Source of the DNA: Hofstenia miamia
Lineage: Eukaryota; Xenacoelomorpha; Acoela
Direction: 5' to 3'
DNA length: 64,000 bases
NCBI GenBank assembly: GCA_004352715.1
Contig: SCFE01000001.1
Location: 5,957,345-6,021,344, forward strand
The translations under genes were made by a program, and so were the position numbers. Below the pieces are notes generated by a model. The model was not told where the DNA came from. It did not search any database and worked only from the letters and a program-made list of their open reading frames with translations. Positions within the stretch are counted from its first letter, which is position 1. Every line of letters starts with the position of its first letter. Below, piece by piece: positions 24,319 through 33,289 of this stretch.

Positions 24319-24348
24319 CGACCGGTTTCGATTCAAAATCTTTATCAG
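24319..24348 (-). ncRNA. Hammerhead-like motif at PLE1 tandem junction
   Basis: Same motif as at 21823-21852 (CTGATAA, hairpin, GAAAC, CGGTC), here between the two tandem PLE copies and 6 bases before the start codon of the full copy. Confidence 0.5.
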
Positions 24349-24412
24349 AACAAATTTGGAAGGAAAACTAATTACAATTAACTACACTTAAAATTAATTA
24401 AAATTGCATGCA

Positions 24413-25726
24413 TTAGAAAATGTTGATGTTATAATAATTCTTCTGCTTATTCATTAATCTTGATCTTATTTCTTTCTTTATATATAGTGATTCTGCAATT
24501 ATCGGATAGTTTGTTTTTAATAATATTTCAAAATTTTCTTTTTTAATTGGATGTTGATGTTGGTAAATTTCTGATTTAAGATGACCTGAAATATGTTCTT
24601 GAATTCTTGTAGCAAAGTGTCTTCGTGTCTCTCCGATGTAAGATTGTTGACAATCTTCACATGTATATTTATAAACCAATGAAGAAGACAGTAACTTTGC
24701 TACAGGATCTTTGTTTATTAAAATATTTTGAGTTTGTAATGATGTTAAAATTGGTATTATTCTTGATTTTTTCAATTTAAAATTTAATTTCTTTATCTTT
24801 GATTGGAAAACTTTAACTTTGTTGCTGATATAAGGAAGTTTCCAATATATTTGTTTTAAATTTGGTTCTTCTTTTGGTTTGATTTGGTTATGATTGTTAC
24901 TCTTTAATAATATTACTTCATCTACATGTCTTTTAATCAGTCTGTGAGGATATCCATTATTTTCTAAAATTGTATATAAATGATTAACTGCTTCAATAAA
25001 GTTGTTATAATTTGATGATGCTTGATTGGCTCTTTCAATTAAACATTTAATCGTATTTTTCTTATGTTTCATATCACATTGTGATTCATAAGGTATGTAT
25101 AATCCTGTATTTGTTGATTTTATGTATAACTTGGTTTCATATGTTTTTTCTTTTTTAATGATTGATATGTCTAAGAAGTTTAAAGTTTGATCTTTTTCTA
25201 TTTCGACGGTAAATTTCAGTTCTTCAACTTGGTTGTTTAAATATCTTTTGAAATTTTCAATTTCCAACTTATTTTCAAATAATGTAAAAATGTCATCGAC
25301 ATATCTTAAGTATAATAATGGCTTTGGACTGATTAGTGAATTAAATTTAGACTCAATTAAGTCCATGGTAAAAGCAGCCATTGTTGAACCCAATGGTGAA
25401 CCCATTGCCATTCCGTCAATTTGTTCATATACGCAATTATTGAACATGAATTTAATATTCAAACACGCTAGTTTGAGTAAATGCCTTAGAGTTTCATGGG
25501 AGACATTAATTTTATCTTCAGGAATGAGATTGAGTATATGATTAATAGTTTTTTCAACAGGTATACTCGTGAATAATGATTTAACGTCAAAACTTGCCAT
25601 AATTGATGTTTTTTCTTTGTTGGAATTGAAACCAGTTTTAAATTTATCTAAGAAATCTTGTGTATTTATTAAATTGTATTCTTTTGGAATGAATGGCTTA
25701 AGAATGTTATCAAGCCATTTTGCTAA
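24413..25726 (-). CDS. Truncated second PLE1 copy: RT core and GIY-YIG
   Basis: In frame from the stop at 24413 to the single-N join at 25727, at least to residue ~404-equivalent (ASFDVKSLFTSIP at 25600). It carries YVDD and the GIY-YIG domain and is almost identical to the full copy, with differences such as ETLRHLLKLA for ETIRRLLKLE. The 5' part is missing at the join, so either the insertion is truncated (usual for tandem PLEs) or the assembly is broken there. Confidence 0.9.
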   Translation of the reverse strand, partial: LAKWLDNILKPFIPKEYNLINTQDFLDKFKTGFNSNKEKTSIMASFDVKSLFTSIPVEKTINHILNLIPEDKINVSHETLRHLLKLACLNIKFMFNNCVYEQIDGMAMGSPLGSTMAAFTMDLIESKFNSLISPKPLLYLRYVDDIFTLFENKLEIENFKRYLNNQVEELKFTVEIEKDQTLNFLDISIIKKEKTYETKLYIKSTNTGLYIPYESQCDMKHKKNTIKCLIERANQASSNYNNFIEAVNHLYTILENNGYPHRLIKRHVDEVILLKSNNHNQIKPKEEPNLKQIYWKLPYISNKVKVFQSKIKKLNFKLKKSRIIPILTSLQTQNILINKDPVAKLLSSSLVYKYTCEDCQQSYIGETRRHFATRIQEHISGHLKSEIYQHQHPIKKENFEILLKTNYPIIAESLYIKKEIRSRLMNKQKNYYNINIF

Positions 25727-25727
25727 N

Positions 25728-26121
25728 ACAAAGATCCTGTAGCAAAGTTACTGTCTTCTTCATTGGTTTATAAATATACATGTGAAGATTGTCAACAATC
25801 TTACATCGGAGAGACACGAAGACACTTTGCTACAAGAATTCAAGAACATATTTCAGGTCATCTTAAATCAGAAATTTACCAACATCAACATCCAATTAAA
25901 AAAGAAAATTTTGAAATATTATTAAAAACAAACTATCCGATAATTGCAGAATCACTATATATAAAGAAAGAAATAAGATCAAGATTAATGAATAAGCAGA
26001 AGAATTATTATAACGTCAACATTTTCTAATGCATGCAATTTTAATTAATTTTAAGTGTAGTTAATTGTAATTAGTTTTACTTCCAAATTTGTTCTGATAA
26101 AGATTTTGAATCGAAACCGGT

Positions 26122-26123
<2 letters not shown>
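25728..26123 (+). pseudogene. Inverted PLE1 fragment: GIY-YIG domain and terminal repeat
   Basis: After the single N at 25727 the sequence repeats the PLE1 3' part on the opposite strand. An open frame to 26029 encodes the GIY-YIG domain (CEDCQQSYIGETRRHF), followed by the terminal repeat with the hammerhead-like motif at 26094-26123, which runs directly into (AT)n. The sudden strand switch at an N suggests either an inverted duplication or an assembly join. Confidence 0.88.
26094..26123 (+). ncRNA. Hammerhead-like motif, inverted PLE1 fragment
   Basis: CTGATAA, hairpin GATT-TTG-AATC, GAAAC, CGGTC on the plus strand, immediately before (AT)n. Same limits as the two other copies: altered core base and no clear stem I. 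Confidence 0.5.

Positions 26124-26124
<1 letters not shown>

Positions 26125-26160
<36 letters not shown>
26125..26160. repeat. (AT)n microsatellite between two PLEs
   Basis: Separates the inverted PLE1 fragment from the PLE2 relic; both elements abut it. Confidence 0.95.
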
Positions 26161-26162
<2 letters not shown>

Positions 26163-26164
<2 letters not shown>

Positions 26165-26214
26165 ATTTCTGACAATTATCAATAAAAGATCGAAACGCGT
26201 CAAATAGTGGATTC
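26163..26214 (+). ncRNA. Degenerate hammerhead ribozyme motif, 5' repeat of PLE2
   Basis: Same repeat as the one at 26651, but the core reads CTGACAA instead of CTGACGA and stem II is weakened (TTATC against GATCG). GAAACGCGTC and the 3' side of stem I are kept. Probably inactive. Confidence 0.55.
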
Positions 26215-26650
26215 CATTATAAAATCCATTTATGTAGCATTTCTTTTAAATATATAAAACCAAACATTGGATTGATTAGAAAACTACACCTTAGATTGAA
26301 TAAAAAAGAACTACGAACATTATTTTTGGCTCAATATATTCAATATTCAATATAAATTATTTCCAAAATTTTTGTCACTACTATTCCTCAACATCTTAAA
26401 AGTTATTCTTATAAATTTAGAATAGCGCATCTAAAAACATTAAAAGCAATTCATAAAGATGCTAGAAAAAATTTCTTGTTTTGAAAAAAGAAGATGAGGA
26501 GAATTATACTTAAAGAAATTAGAACGGACCAATATGCTGAACAAACAAATGAATACATATTAAAGATTCCATCCATTTTAAATCTGGTCATGTAGAAAAT
26601 ATTTTAGTTAATTAGAATGTGTAGTTTACAGCTTTGTAAAAGATTGTCTG

Positions 26651-26708
26651 GGAAAATATTTCTGACGATGATCAATAGAAGATCGAAACGCGTCAAATAG
26701 TGGATTCC
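26651..26708 (+). ncRNA. Hammerhead ribozyme motif, 3' repeat of PLE2
   Basis: All conserved parts are present: CTGACGA (26662-26668), stem II GATC-loop-GATC, GAAA (26685-26688), the palindromic minimal stem III ACGCGT (26688-26693), and the cleavage triplet GTC ending at 26694. Stem I pairs TATTT (26657-26661) with AAATA (26695-26699), then, after an internal loop, GGAA (26651-26654) with TTCC (26705-26708). Hammerheads with tiny, dimer-forming stem III are known from Penelope-like elements; activity here is inferred from the intact core. Confidence 0.8.
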
Positions 26709-26732
26709 ATTATAAAATGCATTTATGTAGAA

Positions 26733-26736
<4 letters not shown>

Positions 26737-26776
<40 letters not shown>
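26737..26776. repeat. (AT)n microsatellite abutting PLE2
   Basis: Uninterrupted AT tract directly after the 3' repeat of the PLE2 relic. Confidence 0.95.
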
Positions 26777-26780
<4 letters not shown>

Positions 26781-26794
26781 ACCTTTGCATAATT

Positions 26795-28903
26795 AACCAA
26801 ATTCGTAGCACGCGGTATATATTTGAAGACAGTAGCACAGAAAACTTGAAATTCACAAAAAAAGTATTATCTATTATTACACAAATTGCAAGATATAAGT
26901 ATATTCTTGCAAATCTATACATTTTTAGTGTAAATCAAGTCCCTCTTCTAATTTTTCAATAAATTGGAACATTTATACTTTACATTTTAAGAGAATTTGT
27001 TCTCCCAATGTGTATTTATTTCCGCATCTTATTTACCGATTAGTAAAACCGAATTTATAGATAACCTGACCGCATTGCTTAAATTTTTAATGCATAAATT
27101 TACATTCCTTAAATATTGTTGTAAATATATTTTGTATAGTGCGGATGCACAATATCCACTTGGTGCAATTACCATGGGCCTGTCGATATGCAATTATTAC
27201 TGAACATTTAATATTAAACTAAGCTACTTTTTTTTATCTTAAAATTAATTTGGTCTAAATATTTGAATAATTTAGTTTGAAGCAACTTTGTAAAAATAGC
27301 ATTCCACAAAATGGAGAATATGATGAAACTAGTTGAATTTGAGTTACTTACAAGTCATAATATAGCTTCAAAATAAAGAAGTTTTTGCATGATTTTTTTA
27401 TCAAGCTATAATCAAAAGCAGGATGATTTCACTTGTTTTGCACTAACAGCAGTTGTTCATCTTCACATAATTCTAAAGCAATCGAATTGGCAATTTTGTC
27501 AATTGACGGGTTCTTCCATTATGATTAACTTATCCTCATTGATTACTAGATTTAATGAGAAATAGATTAGGGGAATCCACAATGTATAAGATAACATGAA
27601 TAAGATTTTTGTGTACAAAGCACCATCTATATTTCACTAAAAGCGTCCTCTATAAGTATATATTTACAGTGAAATGAAATTTTTGCAAGCTCATCAAAGA
27701 GGCATGAAGAGGCATCTAAGGTGGGCTTCAATCATTCGAACAGGAAATACGATTCATTATTTATGTTCTTAATTTGAAAATCTTTAACAAAAAACGATGT
27801 AGATTTTCATAAAAATTTAATCAAATATTCTCTTTATTTATACACAAAAATTATGTACTCAACAAAGGCAATATATTAGTCGTGAAAATTATTCAAGTAA
27901 AACATTAAATAAGAGAAATTAATATATTTATATTTTTACCACAAAATTTTCGGAAGTTTTATCTAGGGTAAGGACTTAAACTAAAAATGCATGAATTTGC
28001 ATAAATATATCTTATATATTGCAATTTATTTAATAGATAATGTGCTATTGTGATTAAATATTTACCGTGTGCTACGAATTTGGTTGACTATGCAAGGCTA
28101 TCGGTCAGTATCTATTATATTTTAAAATTTTTAAGTATATTATTGCATTTCTCAGCGTTTTTACACTATATTAGTGATCATTTTGTTCGCGGCTACTCTA
28201 TTCTATATCTTCGCTACATCGTGATTAAACACATACCGCGTGCTACAAATTTGGTGATGTAAATTTCTTGGTCTACATCAATTATTTTTTAAGCGCTTTA
28301 TGTATTTATTGCATTTCACACAGTTATCAACGTGTTCAGTATGCATTCTATTCCAAACCTTCGCTAAAAAGTCTTAAAAGAGTTATACAAATTCCTACAT
28401 CTGAAGCACTTACAATGATTATATTTCCCGGATTCCTTGAAATTGATTGTTTTAACCACTAGTTTGTTGCAAGATAATGATAGCAAAAGGAAAAGCTTCA
28501 AGGATTAAATTCATCTAACTAACTTGCACTGATTAAACTGTAAATGAAAAATATAGTTGTAAATGTTTACCAATAGCTCTGATTTAACAATTTTTAAAAA
28601 CGCCATCATTTTAATAGCAAGTATGCCATACATAGAGTTTACATCAACTGAAGAATTTGCTTTGTACTTTTTACCAACATCAGTTATCTTATAAGCGACA
28701 ATGGGGGATTTTCACTAAAATTTAAATTTAAATCTTTTCATATAAAAATATGTAATTTCGTTTAAATTCTTTAAAAATAAATCAACCTTTAAAAAATATT
28801 TGCTAAATTTGTAGAAATTAACTGTCTCTTTCTTGTTCGATCATGTCACTACCTTTGGGTAACTGTATTCCGTGCGCTATAATTTGTTCCGGCGTACAGA
28901 AAT
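26795..28903. repeat. Region with scattered copies of an unclassified repeat
   Basis: A word like GTGCTACGAATTTGGTTGA recurs with its surroundings near 26795-26820 (inverted), 28065, 28240, 28865 (weak), 29235 and 29660. The downstream parts (…TTATTGCATTT…) also match between the 28.06, 28.24, 29.23 and 29.66 kb copies, so this is a multi-copy element of 150-300 bases. No protein is recognised. Confidence 0.5.
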
Positions 28904-29032
28904 TACATCGAAAGGAAAACACATCGAAAAGGAAATTACATCGAAAGGAAAACACATCGAATATGAAAATACTTAGAATGGAAAATACATCGAATATGAA
29001 AATACTTAGAATGGAAAATACACCGAAAAGGG
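28904..29032. repeat. Short-unit tandem repeat (CATCGAAAGGAAAA-like)
   Basis: About seven imperfect units of 15-17 bases such as ACATCGAAAGGAAAAC and TACATCGAATATGAAAA. The lysine-rich open frame across it is a consequence of the repeat. Confidence 0.75.
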
Positions 29033-29139
29033 GGAATCTTTGAAATCTGCTTTGGAGTTGTAAAGTTAATTTTTCAACTCCTCAGCCTTTTTTATTTTAA
29101 TTTTTCAACGCCTCGGACTTTTTATTTTAATTTTTCAAC

Positions 29140-30520
29140 GCCTAAGTTATATTTCGCAAATTTTTAATAATATATTATTACTTTTTTAATGATTTTATAG
29201 TTTTAGAAGCTGCCGTACATAAAGATATGCTGCGTGCTATGAATTTCGTTAATTATGACAAGTTTTTGGTCTATATCGATTGTTTTTAAAACTTTTTATG
29301 TATTTTTTTGCATTTCCCTTCATTTTTTTCTTTTATTAATTTTTATTTTGTCCGCTGGTCGCTATTCTACAAGGTCGCATAAATTCAATACAGTACATGC
29401 CTTTCAACTTTTGTGTTTTATCCATATATCCGTCCTAGTGTGTGTCTTTGAAGAACCTTATTATGGTTTTTTATTGATGTATGCTTTGGCTTAAAAACAG
29501 CATCATTACATCATTAAAAGGTAAGCTTTGTTACTTCATTATTAAATTATCCAGGTGTTAACAGGAAANATTTCGCAAATTTTTAATAATATATTATTAC
29601 TTTTTTAATGATTTTATAGTTTTAGAAGCTGCTGTACATAAAGATATGCTGCGTGCAATGAATTTCGTTAATTATGACAAGTTTTTGGTCTATATTGATT
29701 GTTTTTAAAACTTTTTATGTATTTTTTTGCATTTCCCTTCATTTTTTTCTTATATTAATTTTTATTTTGTCTGCAGGTTGCTATTCTACAAGGTCACATA
29801 AATTCAATACAGTACATGCCTTTCAACTTTTATGTTTTATCCATATATCCGTCGTAGTGTGTGTTTTTGAAGAACCTTATTTTTTTTATTGATGTATGCT
29901 TTGGCTTAAAAACAGCATCATTACATCATTAAAAGGTAAGCTTTGTTACTTCATTATTAAATTATCCAGGTGTTGACAGGAAAAACAAAAACGAATGTTT
30001 GTATGTCTAATGATGAATGCTATTTTTAGACTACATTTTCATCATCCTAAGGAACATACAGTTATATCTTATCTACTTAACACATTTTGAAACGCCTTGG
30101 GCATAGCCCTTAGCGAAAATCTAGTTATCCAAGTATTACCAGGAGCAACTGGGCTATGCAGAATCAAACACAATTATAAGCATTTTCCATACTGGAAANA
30201 TGTATGCTTTGGCTTAAAAACAGCATCATTACATCATTAAAAGGTAAGCTTTGTTACTTCATTATTAAATTATCCAGGTGTTAACAGGAAAAACAAAAAC
30301 GAACGTTTCTATGTCTAATGATGAATGCTATTTTTAGACTACATTTTCATCATCGTAAGGAACATACAGTTATATCTTATCTACTTAACACATTTTGAAA
30401 CGCCTCGGGCATAGCCCTTAGCGAAAATCTAGTTATCCAAGTATTACCAGGAGCAACTGGGCTATGCGGAATCAAACACAATTATAAGCATTTTCCGTAC
30501 TGGAAATCATATGGGAATTT
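29140..30520. repeat. Helitron-like 3' region present in overlapping copies
   Basis: The block at 29140-29560 restarts after the single N at 29570. The block ending at about 30198 restarts after the N at 30200 (matching 29893-30195). The terminal segment at 30090-30124 (again at about 30397-30430) has a hairpin with GGGCATAGCCC at its core followed by AAAATCTAGT, the hairpin-then-CTAG form of Helitron 3' ends. I found no Rep/helicase and no 5' end, so this is at most a nonautonomous Helitron. The duplication is probably an assembly effect. Confidence 0.55.
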
Positions 30521-30572
30521 ATAGGTTAAAGATACTATTCCAAATATAGAGCAGTATAAATTATTGCCATAT

Positions 30573-30643
30573 TGATTCGGTGGGATTCGAACCCGCATCT
30601 TCTGTACATGCGCACAGATGTGTCTATCTTACACCACGAATCA
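30573..30643 (-). tRNA. tRNA-like sequence (71 nt)
   Basis: The minus strand folds as a cloverleaf. The acceptor TGATTCG/CGAATCA is a perfect 7-bp stem. The D stem is GTGT/ACAC with a 7-nt loop, and the anticodon stem TCTGT/ACAGA has an 8-nt loop (one too long). The T arm is GCGGG-TTCGAAT-CCCAC with one mismatch. An internal B box (GGTTCGAATCC) is intact. The odd anticodon loop makes a functional tRNA unlikely; a tRNA-derived pseudogene or SINE head is more probable. Confidence 0.5.
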
Positions 30644-30894
30644 GAAGGTAGATCTTGCACACCAGAAAGTGTCTAAAAGACAATGAATTCAATGCTGCAA
30701 ATACTAATCGCAAAAATTTGTCGCGCTAAAAAAGAACTAAGTTGAGAGCATTCCGTAATTAAATATCTGATTATCGTAATCTATGCAGCACAGACAATAT
30801 TGTGTGGATGTCATAAGAAACCCTATACTATTTATATTAAAATAAATGTGTTTTATATATATATTTGATATGTTTAGTTATTAGATATTAAACC

Positions 30895-30961
30895 AAACAG
30901 ATTGGAATTGAACCAATGAAATCCACTGCAAAATGGATGTGATACCACTTCACCACTGTTT
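30895..30961 (-). tRNA. Second tRNA-like sequence (67 nt)
   Basis: Minus strand: acceptor AAACAG/CTGTTT, D arm GTGA-AGTGGTA-TCAC, anticodon stem ATCCA/TGGAT with an 8-nt loop, and T arm ATTGG-TTCAATT-CCAAT with a perfect 5-bp stem. A- and B-box-like sequences are present. AT-rich and irregular, so probably a tRNA-derived pseudogene or SINE fragment. Confidence 0.45.
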
Positions 30962-31052
30962 GATAATCAATTTATTAGAAGCACAAACATGAATGAACAT
31001 ACAAAATTTAAGTATTTAAAATAATAAGAATTATATTAAAAAAAGTAATCAC

Positions 31053-31877
31053 CTAATACAATTGGAGAACAGTGGTGTATTCAACACTGCATATATGACA
31101 ATGCCTAACAAAAAAATCACCAGCCTCAAATAGTACCGTTTTACAGTCACTACAAAAATCGGTGTGTCCACATGGGACCAAAGCCCAGCGTTCACTGGAT
31201 AACGAGTTCATATGACATATATTGCATGTCTTTCCAGGCACTACTTCTTCATTTGCAGGAGAAGGTGGTGCAACATCCCGATTTAAATCATCTATGCACG
31301 TCCAATCGAATAAAACATCATCTTCAAGGCTATTTTCATCATCATTGTCTAGAGAAGGATCAGCCATATTTGGCAAAGCCATAAAATTATAGCCAATTCC
31401 TCTCAAAAAAGAACTTCGCGTTGTTGTTCCCTGGAAATATTTTAATTGCAGCGACATGACTCTTATATTTATGTCCAGGTACACTTTATTGAGCCTCTTC
31501 ACTGCAAAACCGCTGTCGATTTTTGTAATTATTTGTTTAAAATGAAGGTCTTGCTTCCTTAAAAAGTCAAGAAAAGTCCAAATGTTGGCGTTGGATGGTA
31601 GAGCACGAGAAATTCCATAGTGCCAACCTTCTAAATCATTAGTTGTTCGCAATGCTTCATTTGAAACACACCACATGTCTGGAGAGAATCGCTCCAACCA
31701 AGTTCGTCTAATTTTATCGTTAATACAATGCTTTTCAAGATAATTGTTCCCAAAAAATAATAGTAACCTGAAATATTGCAAATGTGAGGATACAAGAAAG
31801 AGCAGGATTGTGCCCTGCAGCGTTTTCAATCAAATCAAACGTCACTGAAATTTCATAGAGCGGCAAAAAGGCCAAAG
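31053..31877 (-). CDS. MULE-type transposase C-terminus fused to a RING finger (5' part in gap)
   Basis: The first visible part (minus, 31877-31800) reads LAFLPLYEISVTFDLIENAA, as in the conserved segment of MULE transposases. The frame then changes near 31768-31800, and the reading continues LLLFFGNNYLEKHC, WLERFSPDMWCVSNEALRTT, NDLEGWHYGISRAL. The N-x-x-E-G-W-H motif is diagnostic of this family's C-terminal region. After an acidic linker (SLDNDDENSLEDDV) comes a C3HC4 RING finger: CNIC, PCGH, FCSDC, HCHIC, ending 10 residues before the stop at 31053. RING domains usually act in ubiquitin transfer. The frame change could be a frameshift or a small intron (TTTCAG at 31768 is a usable acceptor). 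The catalytic part is in the N-gap. It may be an aging transposon or a domesticated gene. Confidence 0.75.
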
Positions 31878-32877
31878 NNNNNNNNNNNNNNNNNNNNNNN
31901 NNNNNNNNNNNNNNNNNNNNNNNNNNNNNNNNNNNNNNNNNNNNNNNNNNNNNNNNNNNNNNNNNNNNNNNNNNNNNNNNNNNNNNNNNNNNNNNNNNNN
32001 NNNNNNNNNNNNNNNNNNNNNNNNNNNNNNNNNNNNNNNNNNNNNNNNNNNNNNNNNNNNNNNNNNNNNNNNNNNNNNNNNNNNNNNNNNNNNNNNNNNN
32101 NNNNNNNNNNNNNNNNNNNNNNNNNNNNNNNNNNNNNNNNNNNNNNNNNNNNNNNNNNNNNNNNNNNNNNNNNNNNNNNNNNNNNNNNNNNNNNNNNNNN
32201 NNNNNNNNNNNNNNNNNNNNNNNNNNNNNNNNNNNNNNNNNNNNNNNNNNNNNNNNNNNNNNNNNNNNNNNNNNNNNNNNNNNNNNNNNNNNNNNNNNNN
32301 NNNNNNNNNNNNNNNNNNNNNNNNNNNNNNNNNNNNNNNNNNNNNNNNNNNNNNNNNNNNNNNNNNNNNNNNNNNNNNNNNNNNNNNNNNNNNNNNNNNN
32401 NNNNNNNNNNNNNNNNNNNNNNNNNNNNNNNNNNNNNNNNNNNNNNNNNNNNNNNNNNNNNNNNNNNNNNNNNNNNNNNNNNNNNNNNNNNNNNNNNNNN
32501 NNNNNNNNNNNNNNNNNNNNNNNNNNNNNNNNNNNNNNNNNNNNNNNNNNNNNNNNNNNNNNNNNNNNNNNNNNNNNNNNNNNNNNNNNNNNNNNNNNNN
32601 NNNNNNNNNNNNNNNNNNNNNNNNNNNNNNNNNNNNNNNNNNNNNNNNNNNNNNNNNNNNNNNNNNNNNNNNNNNNNNNNNNNNNNNNNNNNNNNNNNNN
32701 NNNNNNNNNNNNNNNNNNNNNNNNNNNNNNNNNNNNNNNNNNNNNNNNNNNNNNNNNNNNNNNNNNNNNNNNNNNNNNNNNNNNNNNNNNNNNNNNNNNN
32801 NNNNNNNNNNNNNNNNNNNNNNNNNNNNNNNNNNNNNNNNNNNNNNNNNNNNNNNNNNNNNNNNNNNNNNNNNNNNN
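31878..32877. other. Assembly gap (exactly 1000 N)
   Basis: Hides the 5' part of the MULE-RING gene. Confidence 0.99.
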
Positions 32878-32939
32878 GTCATGGGTTTTAGTTATGATCC
32901 GACATTCTAAGTTACGGAGATTTTAGGACGTCACTTGGT

Positions 32940-33260
32940 GCTTTGCACTTCAAGTGTATAAATATCTCCTAAATAATCAGGATCTCCATAACAAGCAGAC
33001 GCAGGTGCTCACGAGTTACCTCAGCTAGTAGCCTTGGTTGGCGAAAGCTGTAGAGAGGCGCAACCCTCTCATGAAGCTCGGCCTTCGGCTTCACTCTCTG
33101 CTGATCAGACTCAACACAGATCAGCACTCTGCGTGCCAGGGGTCGCCAGAGGGAAAGCATGATTAAGCCGGCCTGCACACTTCTAGGGGAAGTGCCAGAG
33201 CAGATCTGTTGCCACCCACTCTTCAGTCCGTTGACTGGTAGAGTAACCCCGACCACAGGA
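32940..33260. repeat. GC-richer unclassified repeat
   Basis: About 300 bases with clearly higher GC than the surroundings and one open frame through it (minus, 32969-33256, 95 aa), ending in (TA)n at about 33262. The sharp base-composition change and the microsatellite at the end suggest a transposon or SINE-like insertion. I cannot name the family, and the open frame has no recognised domain. Confidence 0.45.
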
Positions 33261-33289
33261 TATATATATATGTTTTCTTTAACTGCATA

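Larger units (their letters stand above)
21793..25726 (-). mobile_element. Penelope-like element, tandem copies (PLE1)
   Basis: Read on the minus strand, the order is: a 5'-truncated copy (25726 to 24411), a junction repeat with a hammerhead-like motif (24303-24410), a full copy (24313 to 21917), the same terminal repeat again (about 21910-21793), and then (TA)n. Partial tandem copies with an internal repeat (the pLTR) are the known arrangement of Penelope-like retroelements. The two copies differ at only a few positions, so they are recent. The terminal repeat includes the first codons of the ORF. Confidence 0.93.
26163..26736 (+). mobile_element. Relic of a second PLE family (PLE2) bounded by hammerhead repeats
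   Basis: Direct repeats at 26163-26243 and 26651-26736 (shared core ATCGAAACGCGTCAAATAGT and the following 30 bases) enclose about 400 bases. The interior translates to a decayed PLE N-terminus: IRKLHLRLNKKELRTLFL, then TIPQHLKSYSYKFR, comparable to FRRLHLKIQKDQLRIKF and SIPQHLKPYSEHFK in PLE1. The reverse transcriptase and endonuclease are deleted. (AT)n lies directly on both outer sides. Confidence 0.8.

Noticed and set aside
28904-29032. Short spaced repeats resembling a CRISPR array
   Set aside because: Units of 15-17 bases are contiguous and have no unique spacers; the genome is animal.
32969-33256. 95-aa minus-strand ORF
   Set aside because: Lies in a GC-richer repeat-like insertion; low stop frequency follows from composition and no domain is recognisable.
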